Below, one piece after another: positions 10,715 to 23,229 of a stretch of DNA of 64,000 bases. Position 1 is the stretch's first letter, and each line of letters starts with the position of its first letter. Source of the stretch: Bimastos eiseni (Eukaryota > Annelida > Clitellata > Crassiclitellata > Lumbricidae). Position numbers and translations under genes: made by a program. The stretch lies in the NCBI GenBank assembly GCA_959347315.1, contig OY365807.1:58415494-58479493 (forward strand), given 5' to 3'. The notes under the pieces are model-generated. The model made no database searches. It had not been told where the DNA came from and saw only the letters and a list, made by a program, of their open reading frames with translations.

Positions 10715-10723
10715 AAGATGGCG
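10715..10723 (+). promoter_or_regulatory. YY1-like AAGATGGCG motif upstream of WAC
   Basis: AAGATGGCG lies about 115 bp upstream of the WAC start codon in a TATA-less stretch. YY1 sites of this form often sit just downstream of the start site in housekeeping promoters, so transcription may begin near 10690-10720. Inferred from motif and position only. Confidence 0.4.
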
Positions 10724-10836
10724 TCTGTTGTTAATCGGCTAAATGTTTGGGCAGAAAATTCTTCTGTTTTAGCGTTCTGATTTGATTTAATTTAAGCCAA
10801 TTTAGCAAGAGTTTGTCTCAGGTGACTGTGGCATTC

Positions 10837-13800
10837 ATGGTGATGAATGCAAAGAAGTTTCAACGGCCTAGTGACGGGTAGATTATGCAATTGTTTTCAG
10901 TTTATGGACGTAGGGCTGGGTAAATGTTTACTTTTTTGCTTTCCGCATTCACTGTTGACTTCTCGAGTGGGAGAAGCGCGCATTTGAAAGAGCCTCGTAA
11001 TGAACAGGGATCGATAGGCGTAAAGATTATGATCTAGAGGATCGATGAAAACAGTGCTTCCTAGAACTCAAACTAGGAGTTGGATGATCGATGAAACAGT
11101 TCATGCTAAGACTCCAACTAGAAGTTGGATGATTTATGAAAATTGCTCCTACTGAAACTCAGTATATTGCGGTTATAATAAATGGCTCTAAAACGATTCG
11201 TCCATTGTAGCATAAGTAATGTTGGGTTTTACCGTCGGCAATTAAAACGCTGAACTGTCACCCAAAACAGCAGAACTCTTACATCAACCCAGCTTGTACA
11301 TAAGCATTATATCTTTTTCATCGATCCAGTTTCCATTTAGGTATATTTCTTTTCATCAGTCCGGTTTCTGCATAGCCTACATGGCCATCTTTTCATTGAT
11401 TCCACTTCCATCGTAACGACATTCTCTCATCAATCCAGCTTCTACTTAAGCATGATATTTTCATAAATCCAGCTTCCATTTAAGCATAATTCGTTTCATC
11501 AATCCAATTTCTAGTTACACAGTCTATTTTTCATCGATCTTGGCCCCTTTTAAGCTACAGTTGGACATATATTCACGTCAAAAAATAGAATACGGTAAAA
11601 TGACTAAGTGCCAACGCTATAGCCCAAAATTACCGTAGAATATTGATTGAGCATCAGTCCCAATTCTACAAACACTAATACATTTTTCATCCTTCCAATT
11701 TCCATTGATGCAATGATTTTCACCCACCGAGTTTCTGCTTGCCCTATGATGTGGTCCATTATCCAACTTCTGTATGCAGCAGTTGGAGCAAGGTCCATAG
11801 CTGTCTTCCACAGTCCTTGCGCCTGGAACTACTGACCCTCTCACTTTGCCAATTTCGGAGATGCCCTAAGACCTTCCTGTTCTCTTGCCTAAGCATAGAC
11901 GGTCATCGCTGATTCGGTGGCGCTATATAAATACTTGATTACATCACATTACATTTTTGCAGATGCGTATCTGGACCTTTTAAGTCCCTCGCAGGGTAGC
12001 TGCCTGGTCAAATCTACTTGATGTTAACTACCATTTTATATCTTTAAGGGTGCTATATAAATATTTCATTTCATTGAGCTAGAATAATATCGGTATCATG
12101 CAAAGCAATCGTGGAAAAGCCATAGACAACACACATATGGATCCCATCCATCTGATTGACATCTGTGATTGACAGATGGTTGCTATGGATGAACTGTTGC
12201 CATGGTGATTTTGATTCATTCTCTTTTTCTGTTTTTCTTTTAGACATGCTGATCGAAATTCAACTGAGAAACCCTTTCGAGTGAGCGTCACTGATTAACT
12301 TTCATTTCTCTTCATTATATTAACCATGAGCAATGCTTGCTAAATGACTGTGCCAAGGCATGAGGCTGCCATATTGTTGGCTTAGAACTGGATAAAGGGA
12401 TGGATAGATGAATGGGTAGTTGGATAGATGGATGATTGATTGGTTGAGTGGATGGATGGATGGATGGATGATTGAGTGGCTGGATTGTAACTGAAAATTT
12501 TTAATTATTACTCAAATATTTTTAACACGTTGACCATTAGGACGTGTATATACGTCCCAATTTTGGTTTGCTGGGAGGTTAGGGACATGTATACACGTCC
12601 CATAAGTAACTGCGGCTCAGAGGTTATTCAGCGTGGCAGTAATATTTCCTACCGCATATAAACGATGGTGGACATGTGCTGCTACTGACTGAATGCATGT
12701 AAGATTATTTTTGGCACTGTCAGAGTGACTACAAACAGAATGAATGATGTGTCTTTGTTGACGTCAGCCATCTTAGTTTTTCGAATTGCGGCACAATGTA
12801 AGAATTATTTCTTACATCGTGTGTCGCAGTAAACGTAATAAATGAATTATATTAGCATTTGAAAGATAATTGGGTATTTGTCAGTATATTGTCAGGGTGG
12901 TTGGAAGGATCTGTGGAATTTATTTTGCCCTGTGCCTGTAGAAATGGTGGTTGCTAGATTGTGTGGAACGCTAACAAGAGTTTGCTTGGGCTGTGGCTTA
13001 GTCTTTCCTTCACACACTTTCTCACACAGCATCAATTATTCTAATCCCTCAAAAGTGTGGCAATCACGCAGATGCACAAAAGGAAGTTATTATTTTTAAT
13101 TCTTCAACCAAAAGAATGCAGAAAAACATGAAATTAAAAAATTTCAAAATTTTAGACTTGGGTGTATATTTGATACGCCTGTCTAATAAATGCGTCAGCG
13201 ATCAAGGTGTTAAAGAGCTGCTCAAAATCATCGGCACTTCCGACCCACGTTGGCGGCGAGGTGGTAAATAGGTAGGTCTTCAAACGCATCTGAAACTGAG
13301 CGGGGGAAATAACTAGGAGCATCACCCTAAGGGGGAAAGTGAGAGGTAGACTGCTCCAACTGGGGAGACCCACATATGCAAGGCTCATATTTTGGCCGTA
13401 GCAGCGCGCAGATGATTGGAGAAAAGCCCGATAGGTATGGAGGTATGCCAGGGCAGATCCAACAAGACAGTTTCACATCAACTTGAGAATTTTAAGTTGT
13501 ATCTGGTTGGACAGATACATAGATTGATAGATGAACGTTTGGATGGATGGATTGATAGATGAACGTTTGGATGGATGGATTGATAGATGAACGTTTGGAT
13601 GGATGGATTGATAGATAAACGTTTGGATGGATGGATTGATAGATGAACATTTGGATGGATGGATTGATAGATGAATAGATGAATGGGTGGTTAGATAGAT
13701 AGGTGAATGGGTGGATGAATGAATGGACAGATGAACTTATGTGAATGAATGAATTAACCAACTGAAGGAAAGACTGGTTCCATGCTTCTGTCTTTAGATG

Positions 13801-15686
13801 GGAATGACATCTGCAGGCGATGTCCACCACGCTTTGAACAAGAAGTTGAAACCGGGAAAGAAACCTCCAGGAGTCAACGGAAATGGTTGCAGGAGAGACG
13901 ACGTGGATGGCAGATTGTCCTCTCAAGGTCAGGGACTGGGAAGGACTAAGGGCAAGAGCTCATGCTCAAATGTTTATGAATTATGATAAAAAAACACTCT
14001 ACATAAGTTTTGTGTTGATGTATGGGGCGATATGACTCTGCCAGGGTGTCAATGTTGTATCCCAGACTAGACGATATTATTATTATCAATTATTACTATT
14101 GTTATTCTATTATTGTTGTATTTTGTTATCGTTATTATTTAATTGTATTTTGCATCTGAGGCACATGTGATCAATTAGGCATAAAAGATTTATGTGTTCA
14201 GAGAAGGGTAAGTTCCTTTAAACAACCCCAAGATTTGCCAACAGATGTTGAAGGAAGCCAGCAGATATGATTGCCTGAACATTTATTTTCGGCTGTTGCC
14301 CAGCCTTATACTTTAACTTAAATTATTTGTTGTCAAGCAACTTGTAAGCATAAACTGCGCTTAGGAAGCATTGAGGTGTATTGATAATTCGGTTGATATC
14401 TGCAGGTTCCTTATTTTTTTCTGTTTTCTGGTTTTGGTTGGGTGTCTAGGGTGGCAACAGGCTGACATGCCACCAACTGACAAGAAGAAAAAGGAAAATG
14501 ATGCCAGGTCTCAAAAGAAGAAAGCCGAGGTATGCAATACGATGTCGGCGGCTCTACATTTATAAATTTAGTTGAACAGAAATTACATCTTTTGGCCTGC
14601 TTACTTCCTATAGCAAGTCTGTGTCTAAGTGTCGGTACTTTGTCAAATCAAATTTTTGGAACTTCTATAAATCGCCAGGAACATAGCAAGTGACGAGTGA
14701 CAATAAATATTTGAAATCTAAATTTTTGCTCTGATGCTTCACCATAAACGCAATCTAAAACGCAATCAGGTTATTATTATTATTAGTCTTTTTATTCCAG
14801 GTAGTTCTTATCCTTCAAATTATACGAAAATTGTCCAGAGTCTGAATAATAGTAATATTATTATTATTATTATTATTACTATCATCATCATCATCATCAT
14901 CATTGTTGTCCATATCAATTTATTTAGTATTTTATTTTTTTGTCATTATTGAGCAATTGCAAGAAGTCAACTTTGTTTTCCTAGGTGCAGAGAACGGCGT
15001 TGCGAGTCTGTGGAGAGTGGTCGGAGCATTCCAGTTCATCCGGAAAGGTCTACTACTACAACTATCGGACGGAAGTCTCGCGATGGGAGAAGCCGGACGG
15101 ATGGACCGAGCTGTAAGGGACCTTGACTGGGACATTAAGACTTGCTTCTTGTTGCTTGCTGGCCAACTGCTGACTGACTGGTTGATTGATTGGCTTGCTT
15201 ATTGTCACTTGCCAAGTTGATTGATTGACTGGTTGATTGATTGATTGACTTGCCTTTTATCACTTGCCAACTTGATTGATAGCCTTGCTGGTTGATATCT
15301 AGAGTTACTTCTTGTCGCTTGCCAACTTGAATGATAGACTGGTTGGTTGATTGTTTGATTAATTGAATTGATTGACCCACTTCTTGTCGCTTGCCAAGTT
15401 GGTTGATTGATTGATATATTGATTGAGTGCGCTACCAAATGACCACTGCATTAGCAGTGCTATATAAATTGGTAAATGTAATACAAAGTGGCAGAAGAAG
15501 GTGAATTTTGAATTTATTTAGCACCATGTAAAGACTGCTTTTAATGGCCTTCCATTAGGTATACAGCTCTTGCATAGGAACTCTCTGTCTCTTTTCTATC
15601 TTACTCTCAAATCTGTCTTATTCGGCCAAGTTTGAACTGTTAGCAATTCGGAACAGATTTCTTGAAGAGGCGCTTTATCAGGTTTC

Positions 15687-15720
<34 letters not shown>

Positions 15721-18700
15721 AGAACTATCGTTTGAACGACCTTTCTGTTGTTTGCGAACGTTTCATGTCCAGGTCAGAAGATGACGTTGGTCGATCGAAA
15801 GAAACCAGAAAGAAGCAAAAGCCACAGCTAAGTAAGTCAAAGTCATCTTCACTAATTCTACTCAGTAGAGCATCGATTGGTTTGCAAGTTTGATGGAGTT
15901 TCCATTCTATGCAAATGAACAAATGCACATCGGCACAAGACCAAAACTCAAGACCAAGAGCGAGAGGTCCCAGACCAAGACTGAGTGGTCCGAGACCGTT
16001 GATCTGAGACCAAGACCAAGACTGCCGATTGTTGACTTTTATTCCCTCTGAACTTTCACACTGAGAGCACTTATAGAAATTTAAAAGTACATTACAAGGT
16101 CTTTGTAGAATTTTGAATTTAATTTCAACTGTCTATTGTTATGTTTGAATTTCCAATTTCAGTGACCAGGAAAGACAGCCTGCATTCCATGCACGGTCCA
16201 AACGACTTCCAGAACAATTCCTCAACTGAATTTCCATCGCCAATATTTTCATCGCCATCCTTTCCGTCGCCAACATCTCAGGGCTCCTTCCACCTCCGCT
16301 CTCCGCCTCAATTCTCGGCCTCGACGGCTCCGCACTCTGACGTCCTGCGTCGAACATTTTCGGGCGCGTTGCAGCATCCACTGTTGGGAAATCCCTTTTA
16401 TCATGGTGGGAATTTCCCACCCAACTCTGGGCAGATTCCTGTGCTCCCGTGGAGGAGTCCGACCGGGTACTGCGACTCATCCGGGGTGGATGGCGGAAAA
16501 CGCAGTCGGGGGTGGTCAATGGAGGAATCGATGGGGAAAAGGGCGGAGTCAAGCGGTGGGTTTATTTATTGATTACATGCATTGTACTCGCATACATAAA
16601 CACTTCAGTTCCATACGTACGTATGTTCATACATACACAATATGCATGTGTGTGTATGTATGTATGTATGTATGTAATTTATCGTTAAATTTATGAGTTG
16701 ATGTTACATTAAATTCAAATTACAGTTGGTTAGCTCAGTGATGAATAAGCGAATTTGTCAATAGACCTATTTTGTACACTATCCGTATTGATATTCGGCC
16801 AAATAGTTGGTCCAATCATTCGTATTCGGCCGAATGGTGAAAACCACCAATTCTGTACAGCCCTAATACATACACACTTCGATTTCATAGTTACTAACAT
16901 ACGTAACACGTTGCTTCATCAACAGATGGTGCATTGTATGAGGACATGGACATCTCTCCAGAAGGTTCGCCAATGATCGACAACACCCGGACTTCTACGA
17001 AAGCCGGGTGGACTGGTGACGAGTCCTCAGAAGGCCGTCCCTTGCGGCCTCGTTCATCCTCGCAGGCCGATCTGGCCTTCTCGGCCCCCGACGGTGCTTC
17101 TAATGCGGGCGTGCCAAACGCGCTGTCGGCGCTAAGAGACTTTGTGAGGTGGACTTCTGATGGGTTTATGGAGTTCGAGAACTGTTCTGGTTTGGTTCTG
17201 TCGAGTTTCAACCGGTCGTTGGTTGTGGTGCTTGATTCGCTCAGTCGATTGGATGAGGAGGAAGTGACAACCCTGGCCAACCAACCAATTGTTCGTCAAG
17301 GTAGATATACATGTTTGTTTGTATTGTATGTAGTTATGCATGTAAGTATGTATGTATGTATGTGACATACATACACAGTGTTGCATAATAAACATACGTA
17401 TTGCATACATTGTATGTATGTGTGTATGACTGTACATATGTAATTGTGAATGCCTGTAATTATGTTTTCATGTATTTTATTTTATTTAACTATGTATACA
17501 TTTACAATGTAAGCATTCTTGCATGTAGGCATTTATATATGTATCTAGTCTAATTACTTGCTCACCTGTCAATGCTCATGTGACTTGGTTGATGGTTTCA
17601 GCTGTAGAGATGCTGCAGAGGCTGGAGATGCGATTCGTCCATCCTCAGCATCATAGTCTGCTTCAGCAACTGAACACTCGACTTCTGTACATCCGAGGCT
17701 CCGGTCAGAATCACTCATCCGCGCTATCAACGTCGCCGAGATGCTCCGATCCTCGCCTGACTGCGACTTACACAGGTGGGTTTGTTGCCCTCGGCGACCA
17801 GGTGAGTTTGGCCTTTGTGTCAATGATAATATCTGTGTGTTTATCTGTCTGTGTGTCTGATGGGGTATCTTTCTTTAAGGGTGCTATATCAGGTTAATAT
17901 TAATTAATTGCTTTGATAGATACATACTACACAATTACATACATACATAATTACATACATACATAATTACACACATACATTATTACATAGTTACATAAAT
18001 GCATAATTACATAACTCTCCCACCGATCATGCTCTTATAACATTTTAAATATTGAGGATCCTTCAAATTTGTACTATCCAGATTGCACTATTCATGTTTC
18101 GCTTTAAATATGATCTGCTACCAGGAGCTAAAAAAATTACTTTAAAAAGGTTACATGCTGCATCCTTACGTTACCAGATCAATGATTAAATAACCGACCT
18201 AACATCCATAAACATGCTGTTAAATATGCAGAACCTAGGACATGGAATCAAATTCCTCCCAGTGTCCAAATACTGCCCTTGCTACACTACACTCTGAAAT
18301 AGAAAAAACAAGTCCTCTGACTCCTCTGTCTCACCAATTGTGGCAATCTTGGCTATGCAGCTCAATTAAGCTTAGTTAAGATTAGTTAAATTTTCTAACT
18401 ATGCAATTTAATATTTACTCATTTCATTATATAGATATCACTGTGCTCCATGAGGCCATACTATTGTATAGGATATTTATGGGTGGCGCTGTGAGTGGGA
18501 GGATGTCTTTATTTCTAGCCCTTGTAACTAGAGCTGTACCGATATTGCTGTTTGACGATTATGAATAAACCAATTATTGCCGATTATACGTTTGTCGATA
18601 CCCGATTATTTAGCCGCTTATTTTACCAATTATTTCATTGTGTTTCCCAAGAAGTCCGGCTCCAAAAGCTAGACCTACTGCTACTGCCTATTGTTGTGAT

Positions 18701-21700
18701 GCAAGTAAACACTTGCTCCGTAGGAGACGAATACATGTAGTTGTGGACTAATCCTGGGCAGGTAATACAGATTAGGCACATCGCCCGCCGTAGACCTTGA
18801 ATGATGAAGGAGAGAGAAGAGATATCTATGTAACTAGACGCCTTCTTCTAACAGACATGCCAATGATGCCATTCTGTTCCCAGACAAGCCACTTTTACGA
18901 CCTGCCAATTTAGCCTAAAATGACATGATTGTGCCAGGGTAATTAAGCAGGCACTATGACTCACTCTGCAAAACAGGCTACAGCTGTGGACACTTTCCCA
19001 CGGTACTAGCAGTCTAGCACAATGCTTACTGGGTGGTATGAAGTAGAAGCAAGAGTTCCCCACACAATGGGAAGGGAACGGAATGCTGTCCTTCACAGAC
19101 CCAATGATGTTGCTGTCGTCATTTTGCTCTTAAAGACTGAAAAAATTTTTATAAAATGAAAAAAAAGTGTTAATATCGGTGCCGATTATGTTTCCGATAT
19201 CGCTGATACCTCTATAACCGGCCTGATTAATCAGTACAGCTCTTCGTGTGACCCAACATTGTTCCATGATAATTCATTTCTGGCTTAACTTGTTTATTCT
19301 GTTATACCTTCATTGTTATTTGATATGATATGGTTTAGTTGCAATGTATAATGGTCGCTTTCATCATACATAAGAGGAAACATTAAATGTATTCTCATCA
19401 TTAAGGACTTGATGCAGGGTGATCCTTAGCCTCCGAATTTCATGTGATATTCAGGGACCACCGAGTCTTCCGAGTCTGCTTCGGATGCTGCCGAAACAGG
19501 TCGAAGGTCGTCCATGCCCGTTGAGATGACGCCACCAGCAGTCAACCATTCCTGTGATAACGATCTGCAGAGGCCGCCGCAAGAGTCGCTTTGGTACGTC
19601 CGCACTGATATTCCATGCTGAAATACTGCTTATGGTTCCATAGTCCCATGTGAAGACCATGTATTCGTAGCATAGAGTATAGATGACATAATGGGGCAGA
19701 GAGCTGAGGAACTGAGTTCGATGCCCTTATCCCTGTAAGGTTGGCTAGTCCTTCTTTCGCTATAGGCTTAGGCGTTGGTTGAATTAGATGTGTAACGTAA
19801 TGGGCGCCTTGAACGGCTGCCGACAGCTGAATTCGACTCCTGTAATAACTTTTTGTCATTTATTAATGTTGTACTTGTAATCATGCTTCAGTTTGTCAGT
19901 TTGAAATCAAATGGAAATTATTATTATTATGATCCCTTGGAATTCAAAAAATTAGGGGACATTTTTCGGGAATGGCTAGTCTTCGCAGATAGTTATAATG
20001 GAGAATCAGTTATTATTATTAATATTATTATTATTATTCTATAGCGGCACAAAAGAACCTCTGAAGGCAACTGCATTGAAGCGCTGGATGCAGACTGACA
20101 TTATTATTATTATTCTCTGTGGTAGGACATACAGTTTGGAACATTGGTTTTTCTCTACAGTTACGTCTTTTCCGTATATTGTGTAGTGTTGCATTTTATG
20201 ACCATTTATAAAAATAACCTTTTTGTCTTTTTTGGTGTGCTTTTGAGTAGTTACCTTGAAAGGGCGCTGTATAAATTTTTGTAATACTCGCGGGCATCTA
20301 CACATGCAAGCATAGAAGGATTTTATTTATTTATAGTGATTCAAATGCAGACCGAACTGTCCCTGCCAACATGCCATGTCCCAGTGGGGCAACTCTTACG
20401 GTCCCCTCACCAGTAGCAGTACTCACTCCATCACTAACCAACTATGTCAACAATCAGCTGATTCAACATGTGAAAGAGTGGCCAACAGAGATCATCGAGA
20501 GACAGGTCAACATGCTTTTCATAGGAGTAACAGTTGCCATTTGTTTAGAATTACTTTATTTTGAAGAATTACTCAAGTTTTAAGAATGGCTCGGTTTTAC
20601 GAATTTCTCGGTATTGGTCGATATTAAGATTTGCTGGATTTAAGACTTGCTAGATTTTGTAAGAATTGCTTGGTTTTAAGAATTACTCAATTTTAAGACT
20701 TGCTTGATATTTACAAAGTACTTGATTGTAAGAATTACTTGATTTTCAAGAATTACTCGACTATTTAAGAATTACTATTTTTTTAAATAATTAATTGCTC
20801 ACTTTTTAAAGAATTACTCAACTTTGTGAATTACTAGTTTTTTAGATTTGCTCGTTTTTAAGAATTACTCACGCATGTAGTCACAATGCGGAAGTACATA
20901 CTTCACACGCACAGAGACTTAGACAGACTTTTGGTTTGTGCAGGTGAAGAACGCAGCCGATGAGACCCACCTGATGTGTGATCTGCAATGGATGCGAGTC
21001 TCAGGAGAACTGAAGAACCTACGAAGTCTGATACGCACCAACGAAATACTCACAACTCTGGCTGAACAACGGTAACGACAAACAATGAAATTATTGTTAT
21101 TGTATTCAATGTATTGTCTTTATTGATTTATATCACTTACAGCTGTGGCAGAACAATGGTACCGAGAAACAATTGACCAATTAGATTTAGACGTATAACG
21201 CAGGGGCGTCCACATAGGGGGGTCCAGAGGTAAGTACCTCCAATTACTGGTAGGGGATTTTTTTAGTCTTACGGGGATATCTTGCCTTCCTAACACTACG
21301 GACCGGGGTTGCCTCCATCGCTCAGGGGTGATCGATGCCCCTGGTATAACGCAATGGGCGCCTTAGAGCTGCCTATACAATACACTCCACCGCCTGTGCC
21401 GCTTGCAGGCTCAGCTATATCTATATCAGTTGTAATTATATTAATATTATTATTAGTTGTTGATGGGAAGAGGAGACAGCTAGGGAGTGAAACAACCACC
21501 CGCCTTCGTATGCCGAGGCTAAGAAAATGAAGTCGCTAGGGCTGCTTCGGTTGTTGCCTTGTGTATCAGTCGCTAGCGTTATAAAAGTTACTAAGTACAT
21601 TAATAATTATTAATTCTGTGCTTCTGAGTTTGTGTGCAGATTTGTTGATAAATTGTCGTTAATCTTGAATGGTTTTGTTTCAGGGCTCTCTTTCTCGCTC

Positions 21701-21759
21701 AACAGGTCCAGGATCTGGAGAAAGGCTACACACAATTTATGACAAATTATGAGTTCTAA
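10837..21759 (+). CDS. WAC: WAC: WW domain-containing adaptor with coiled coil
   Basis: WAC is a nuclear adaptor. In mammals it links RNF20/40-dependent H2B ubiquitination to elongating RNA polymerase II and also acts in autophagy and TTT-mTOR signalling. Coding exons: 10837-10877, 12244-12280, 13798-13927, 14450-14529, 14985-15112, 15773-15831, 16163-16555, 16926-17300, 17602-17775, 19455-19593, 20337-20505, 20944-21071, 21684-21759. All phases agree and total 1929 nt, 642 aa (human 647). The N-terminus [14 protein letters not shown], followed by [12 protein letters not shown], is the diagnostic WAC start. The WW domain is at about residues 105-136 ([20 protein letters not shown], Trp108, Trp130, Pro133). 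The middle is Ser/Pro-rich. The C-terminus carries [17 protein letters not shown], then a coiled coil with [20 protein letters not shown]. Exon 3 is the least certain; its phase and boundaries fit. Confidence 0.95.
11040..11560. repeat. Family C repeat cluster in inverted arrangement (WAC intron 1)
   Basis: About 11040-11150 reads GGATCGATGAAA / AGTTGGATGATCGATGAAA. From 11310 to 11550 the same unit runs in the opposite sense, as repeated CATCGATCCAG/CATCAATCCAGCTTC and CTTCCATTTAAGCAT. The opposed arms could fold back on each other. Confidence 0.6.
11740..11945 (+). repeat. Probable LINE 3'-end fragment (WAC intron 1)
   Basis: Broken reading with [13 protein letters not shown] followed by a sequence ending GCGCTATATAAATA, the kind of 3' end shared by other repeats here (about 12050 and 54850). 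Too short and decayed to classify. Confidence 0.4.
12395..12480 (+). repeat. (GGAT)n-rich simple repeat
   Basis: Runs of GGATGGATGGATGGAT and variants in a WAC intron. Confidence 0.8.
13150..13470 (-). repeat. Dispersed retroelement-like fragment (WAC intron 2)
   Basis: GC-richer than its flanks. The minus strand gives [21 protein letters not shown] and [18 protein letters not shown], resembling the end of a LINE-encoded protein ('...WNSLP..'). No intact frame; family not assigned. Confidence 0.4.
13506..13700 (+). repeat. ~29-bp minisatellite (WAC intron 2)
   Basis: About five near-identical units of GGATGGATGGATTGATAGAT plus GAACGTTT, then degenerate GATG-rich sequence to about 13745. It ends about 50 bp before the WAC exon 3 acceptor. 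Confidence 0.85.
14850..14905 (+). repeat. (TTA)n/(TCA)n simple repeat
   Basis: A TTATTATTATTATTA run passes directly into ATCATCATCATCATCATC, in the WAC intron before the WW-domain exon. Confidence 0.8.
15165..15435 (+). repeat. TTGATTGA-based minisatellite, ~60-bp units (WAC intron 5)
   Basis: Repeated blocks of CTTCTTGTCGCTTGCCAA or CTTTTATCACTTGCCAA followed by TTGATTGATTGAC-type tetranucleotide stretches, about four units. A short (TTGA)n run also occurs at 15688-15719. Confidence 0.8.
16638..16676 (+). repeat. (TGTA)n simple repeat
   Basis: TGTATGTATGTATGTATGTA in the WAC intron after exon 7. A similar tract with CATACATA-type sequence lies at 17335-17440 in the next intron. Confidence 0.8.
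16752..16866 (-). mobile_element. Truncated family B MITE end
   Basis: The reverse complement begins TTAGGGCTGTACAGAATTGG and continues with ATTCGGCCGAATACGAAT. This matches the left part of the fuller element at 43023-43438. Only one terminus is present. Confidence 0.65.
18529..19244. mobile_element. hAT-like non-autonomous element (WAC intron 9)
   Basis: The left end TAGAGCTGTACCGATATT and the right end ...ATCAGTACAGCTCTT are inverted copies of one terminus. CTTGTAAC before and CGTGTGAC after agree at 6 of 8 positions, consistent with an aged 8-bp target duplication. The subtermini carry repeated CCGATTAT/ATCGGCA words. No coding frame. Confidence 0.65.
19680..19850 (+). repeat. SINE-like fragment with B-box-like GAGTTCGATGCCC (WAC intron 10)
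   Basis: GAGTTCGATGCCC near 19715 resembles a Pol III B box. It is followed by GTAACGTAATGGGCGCCTTGA, which recurs at about 21344-21364. Related fragments are at 21290-21540 and 45470-45760, sharing GTATGCCGAGGCTAAGAAAA. Confidence 0.45.
20575..20875 (+). repeat. ~20-bp minisatellite 'AAGAATTACTCGATTTT' (WAC intron 11)
   Basis: About a dozen degenerate units of TTTTAAGAATTACTCGA with alternates GACTTGCTTGATTT. It ends about 70 bp before the WAC exon at 20944. Confidence 0.8.
21290..21540 (+). repeat. SINE-like fragment (last WAC intron)
   Basis: CAGGGGTGATCGATGCCCCT, ATAACGCAATGGGCGCCTTA and CGTATGCCGAGGCTAAGAAA match fragments at 19.7 and 45.2-45.7 kb. The interior carries a TTATTATTA run. 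Confidence 0.45.
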
Positions 21760-22165
21760 ACCGGGTCAAACTCTGGTCACGACTCCTAAACGAGGTCTGT
21801 CGTGGTCACGAACTTGTGTCCTATTTGGCGACCTTTTAAGCGCCAAAATTGGGTCATATAACCCAGTTTATGACCATTGAACTCGGATCTTCTTTGGTGT
21901 CGATTTAGGACTACAGCGTCTGTGTTTTCTTATTGAACTGTCGGTTAAACTGTCATGTCGTAGGCACATGGGAACCCCTTTACGTAGATGCCTTTGGAAG
22001 CCATATCGACAGCAATGTCATTAAGGTTGTATTCTATTCATGTGTTGGTGTTTGTGTATGTATTTATTCTTGCACAGTTTTTTAAAAGTACTTTTAAAGT
22101 ATTGTGAGCTATGGAATAATTATCTAGATGCTTCCTGTGTCATCTGTTATGTTCTGGTCTTAGGC

Positions 22166-22591
22166 CAGCGCTTCTCAACCTGTGGGTTGCAACCCCCACG
22201 GGGGTCGTCTTACCATTAGCCTGGGTCAACTGGAACCTTCAGGAATTTAAAAAAATTGTTGTCAGCATAATTTTTCTTATTCAATATTTACACTAACTAA
22301 TACAATATCGCAATTTAAATTAATCTTCACTTAGGCTTTTCCTTGTAGTATGATTCATTTTAATAAAATTAATACCAACAACAAATTATTAATTGTTAAT
22401 TAATTAAATTAATGATTGATTATACTGTTATGCATGAGCCATGATTACATTGATTATTAAATGGTAAAAAGTTAGATGTATGGTAGTACAAATGCGGTGA
22501 AGACAGTAACCGAACGATAGCTGGGGGTCATCAAAACTCTGGAATTTTATCATAGGGTCGCTGGACTAAAGGGGTTGAAAACCTCTCTCTG
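22166..22591. mobile_element. hAT-like MITE with 8-bp target duplication
   Basis: The left terminus CAGCGCTTCTCAACCTGTGG and the reverse complement of the right end, CAGAGAGAGGTTTTCAACCC, are related inverted termini of the CAGNGNTTCTCAACC type seen in hAT elements. Flanks TCTTAGGC (22158-22165) and CCTTAGGC (22592-22599) match at 7 of 8. The 426-bp interior is AT-rich and non-coding. It lies 407 bp after the WAC stop, possibly in its 3' UTR. Confidence 0.85.
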
Positions 22592-23229
22592 CCTTAGGCA
22601 GTCCTGTTATTAGGAGGACTGACTGTCCTCCTCTGTTACTTTACATCTTTGTTACATGACCCAATCCTCTTTATATTAGAGTTTGTGTTCGTAGGAGGTT
22701 TGAGTGAATTTGATAGAAACAATCAGAATTCGAACTATAGGAAACTGTTATCCGCATAAGCAGGGTATGATGTACTTGCATACAATCGAATTTGCTTAAT
22801 GTTTATCATTGTTGGCTGATGTCTTTGTAATTGTATGTGTGTGTGTTCATGATGGTATGTATGAATGTATCCATGTGTATTTGTATGTACATTAAGGTAC
22901 ATTATGTACATATTGTATTGTATTTTTAGATTTATATAGCACCGCTCACAGAATAATTATTCAGAGGCACTCGCTGCACTGGCCTATTATGGTGTTAAAT
23001 GTGCATTTATCAGTTTCTTTTAAGTACTTTAAAAGATTGGTATATGCTTTGTACTGTGTGTGAGTGTATGTACGTATATGTCTGTGCCTGTATGATAGTG
23101 CTTTGGGCATTTGTAACTGTGTCCTGTTACTGGACAAAATTCTCTCCATTTGTCTTGTTGCTAAAATGGGTTGCAAATAATTTTTTCCATCTCTCATTCC
23201 AGGGTTTGAGTGTCTATGTGGCAATTGTT

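Noticed and set aside
13492..13926. 144-codon minus-strand frame with [16 protein letters not shown] repeats
   Set aside because: Antisense of the 29-bp minisatellite and of WAC exon 3.
16139..16552. 137-codon minus-strand frame
   Set aside because: Antisense of WAC exon 7 (16163-16555).
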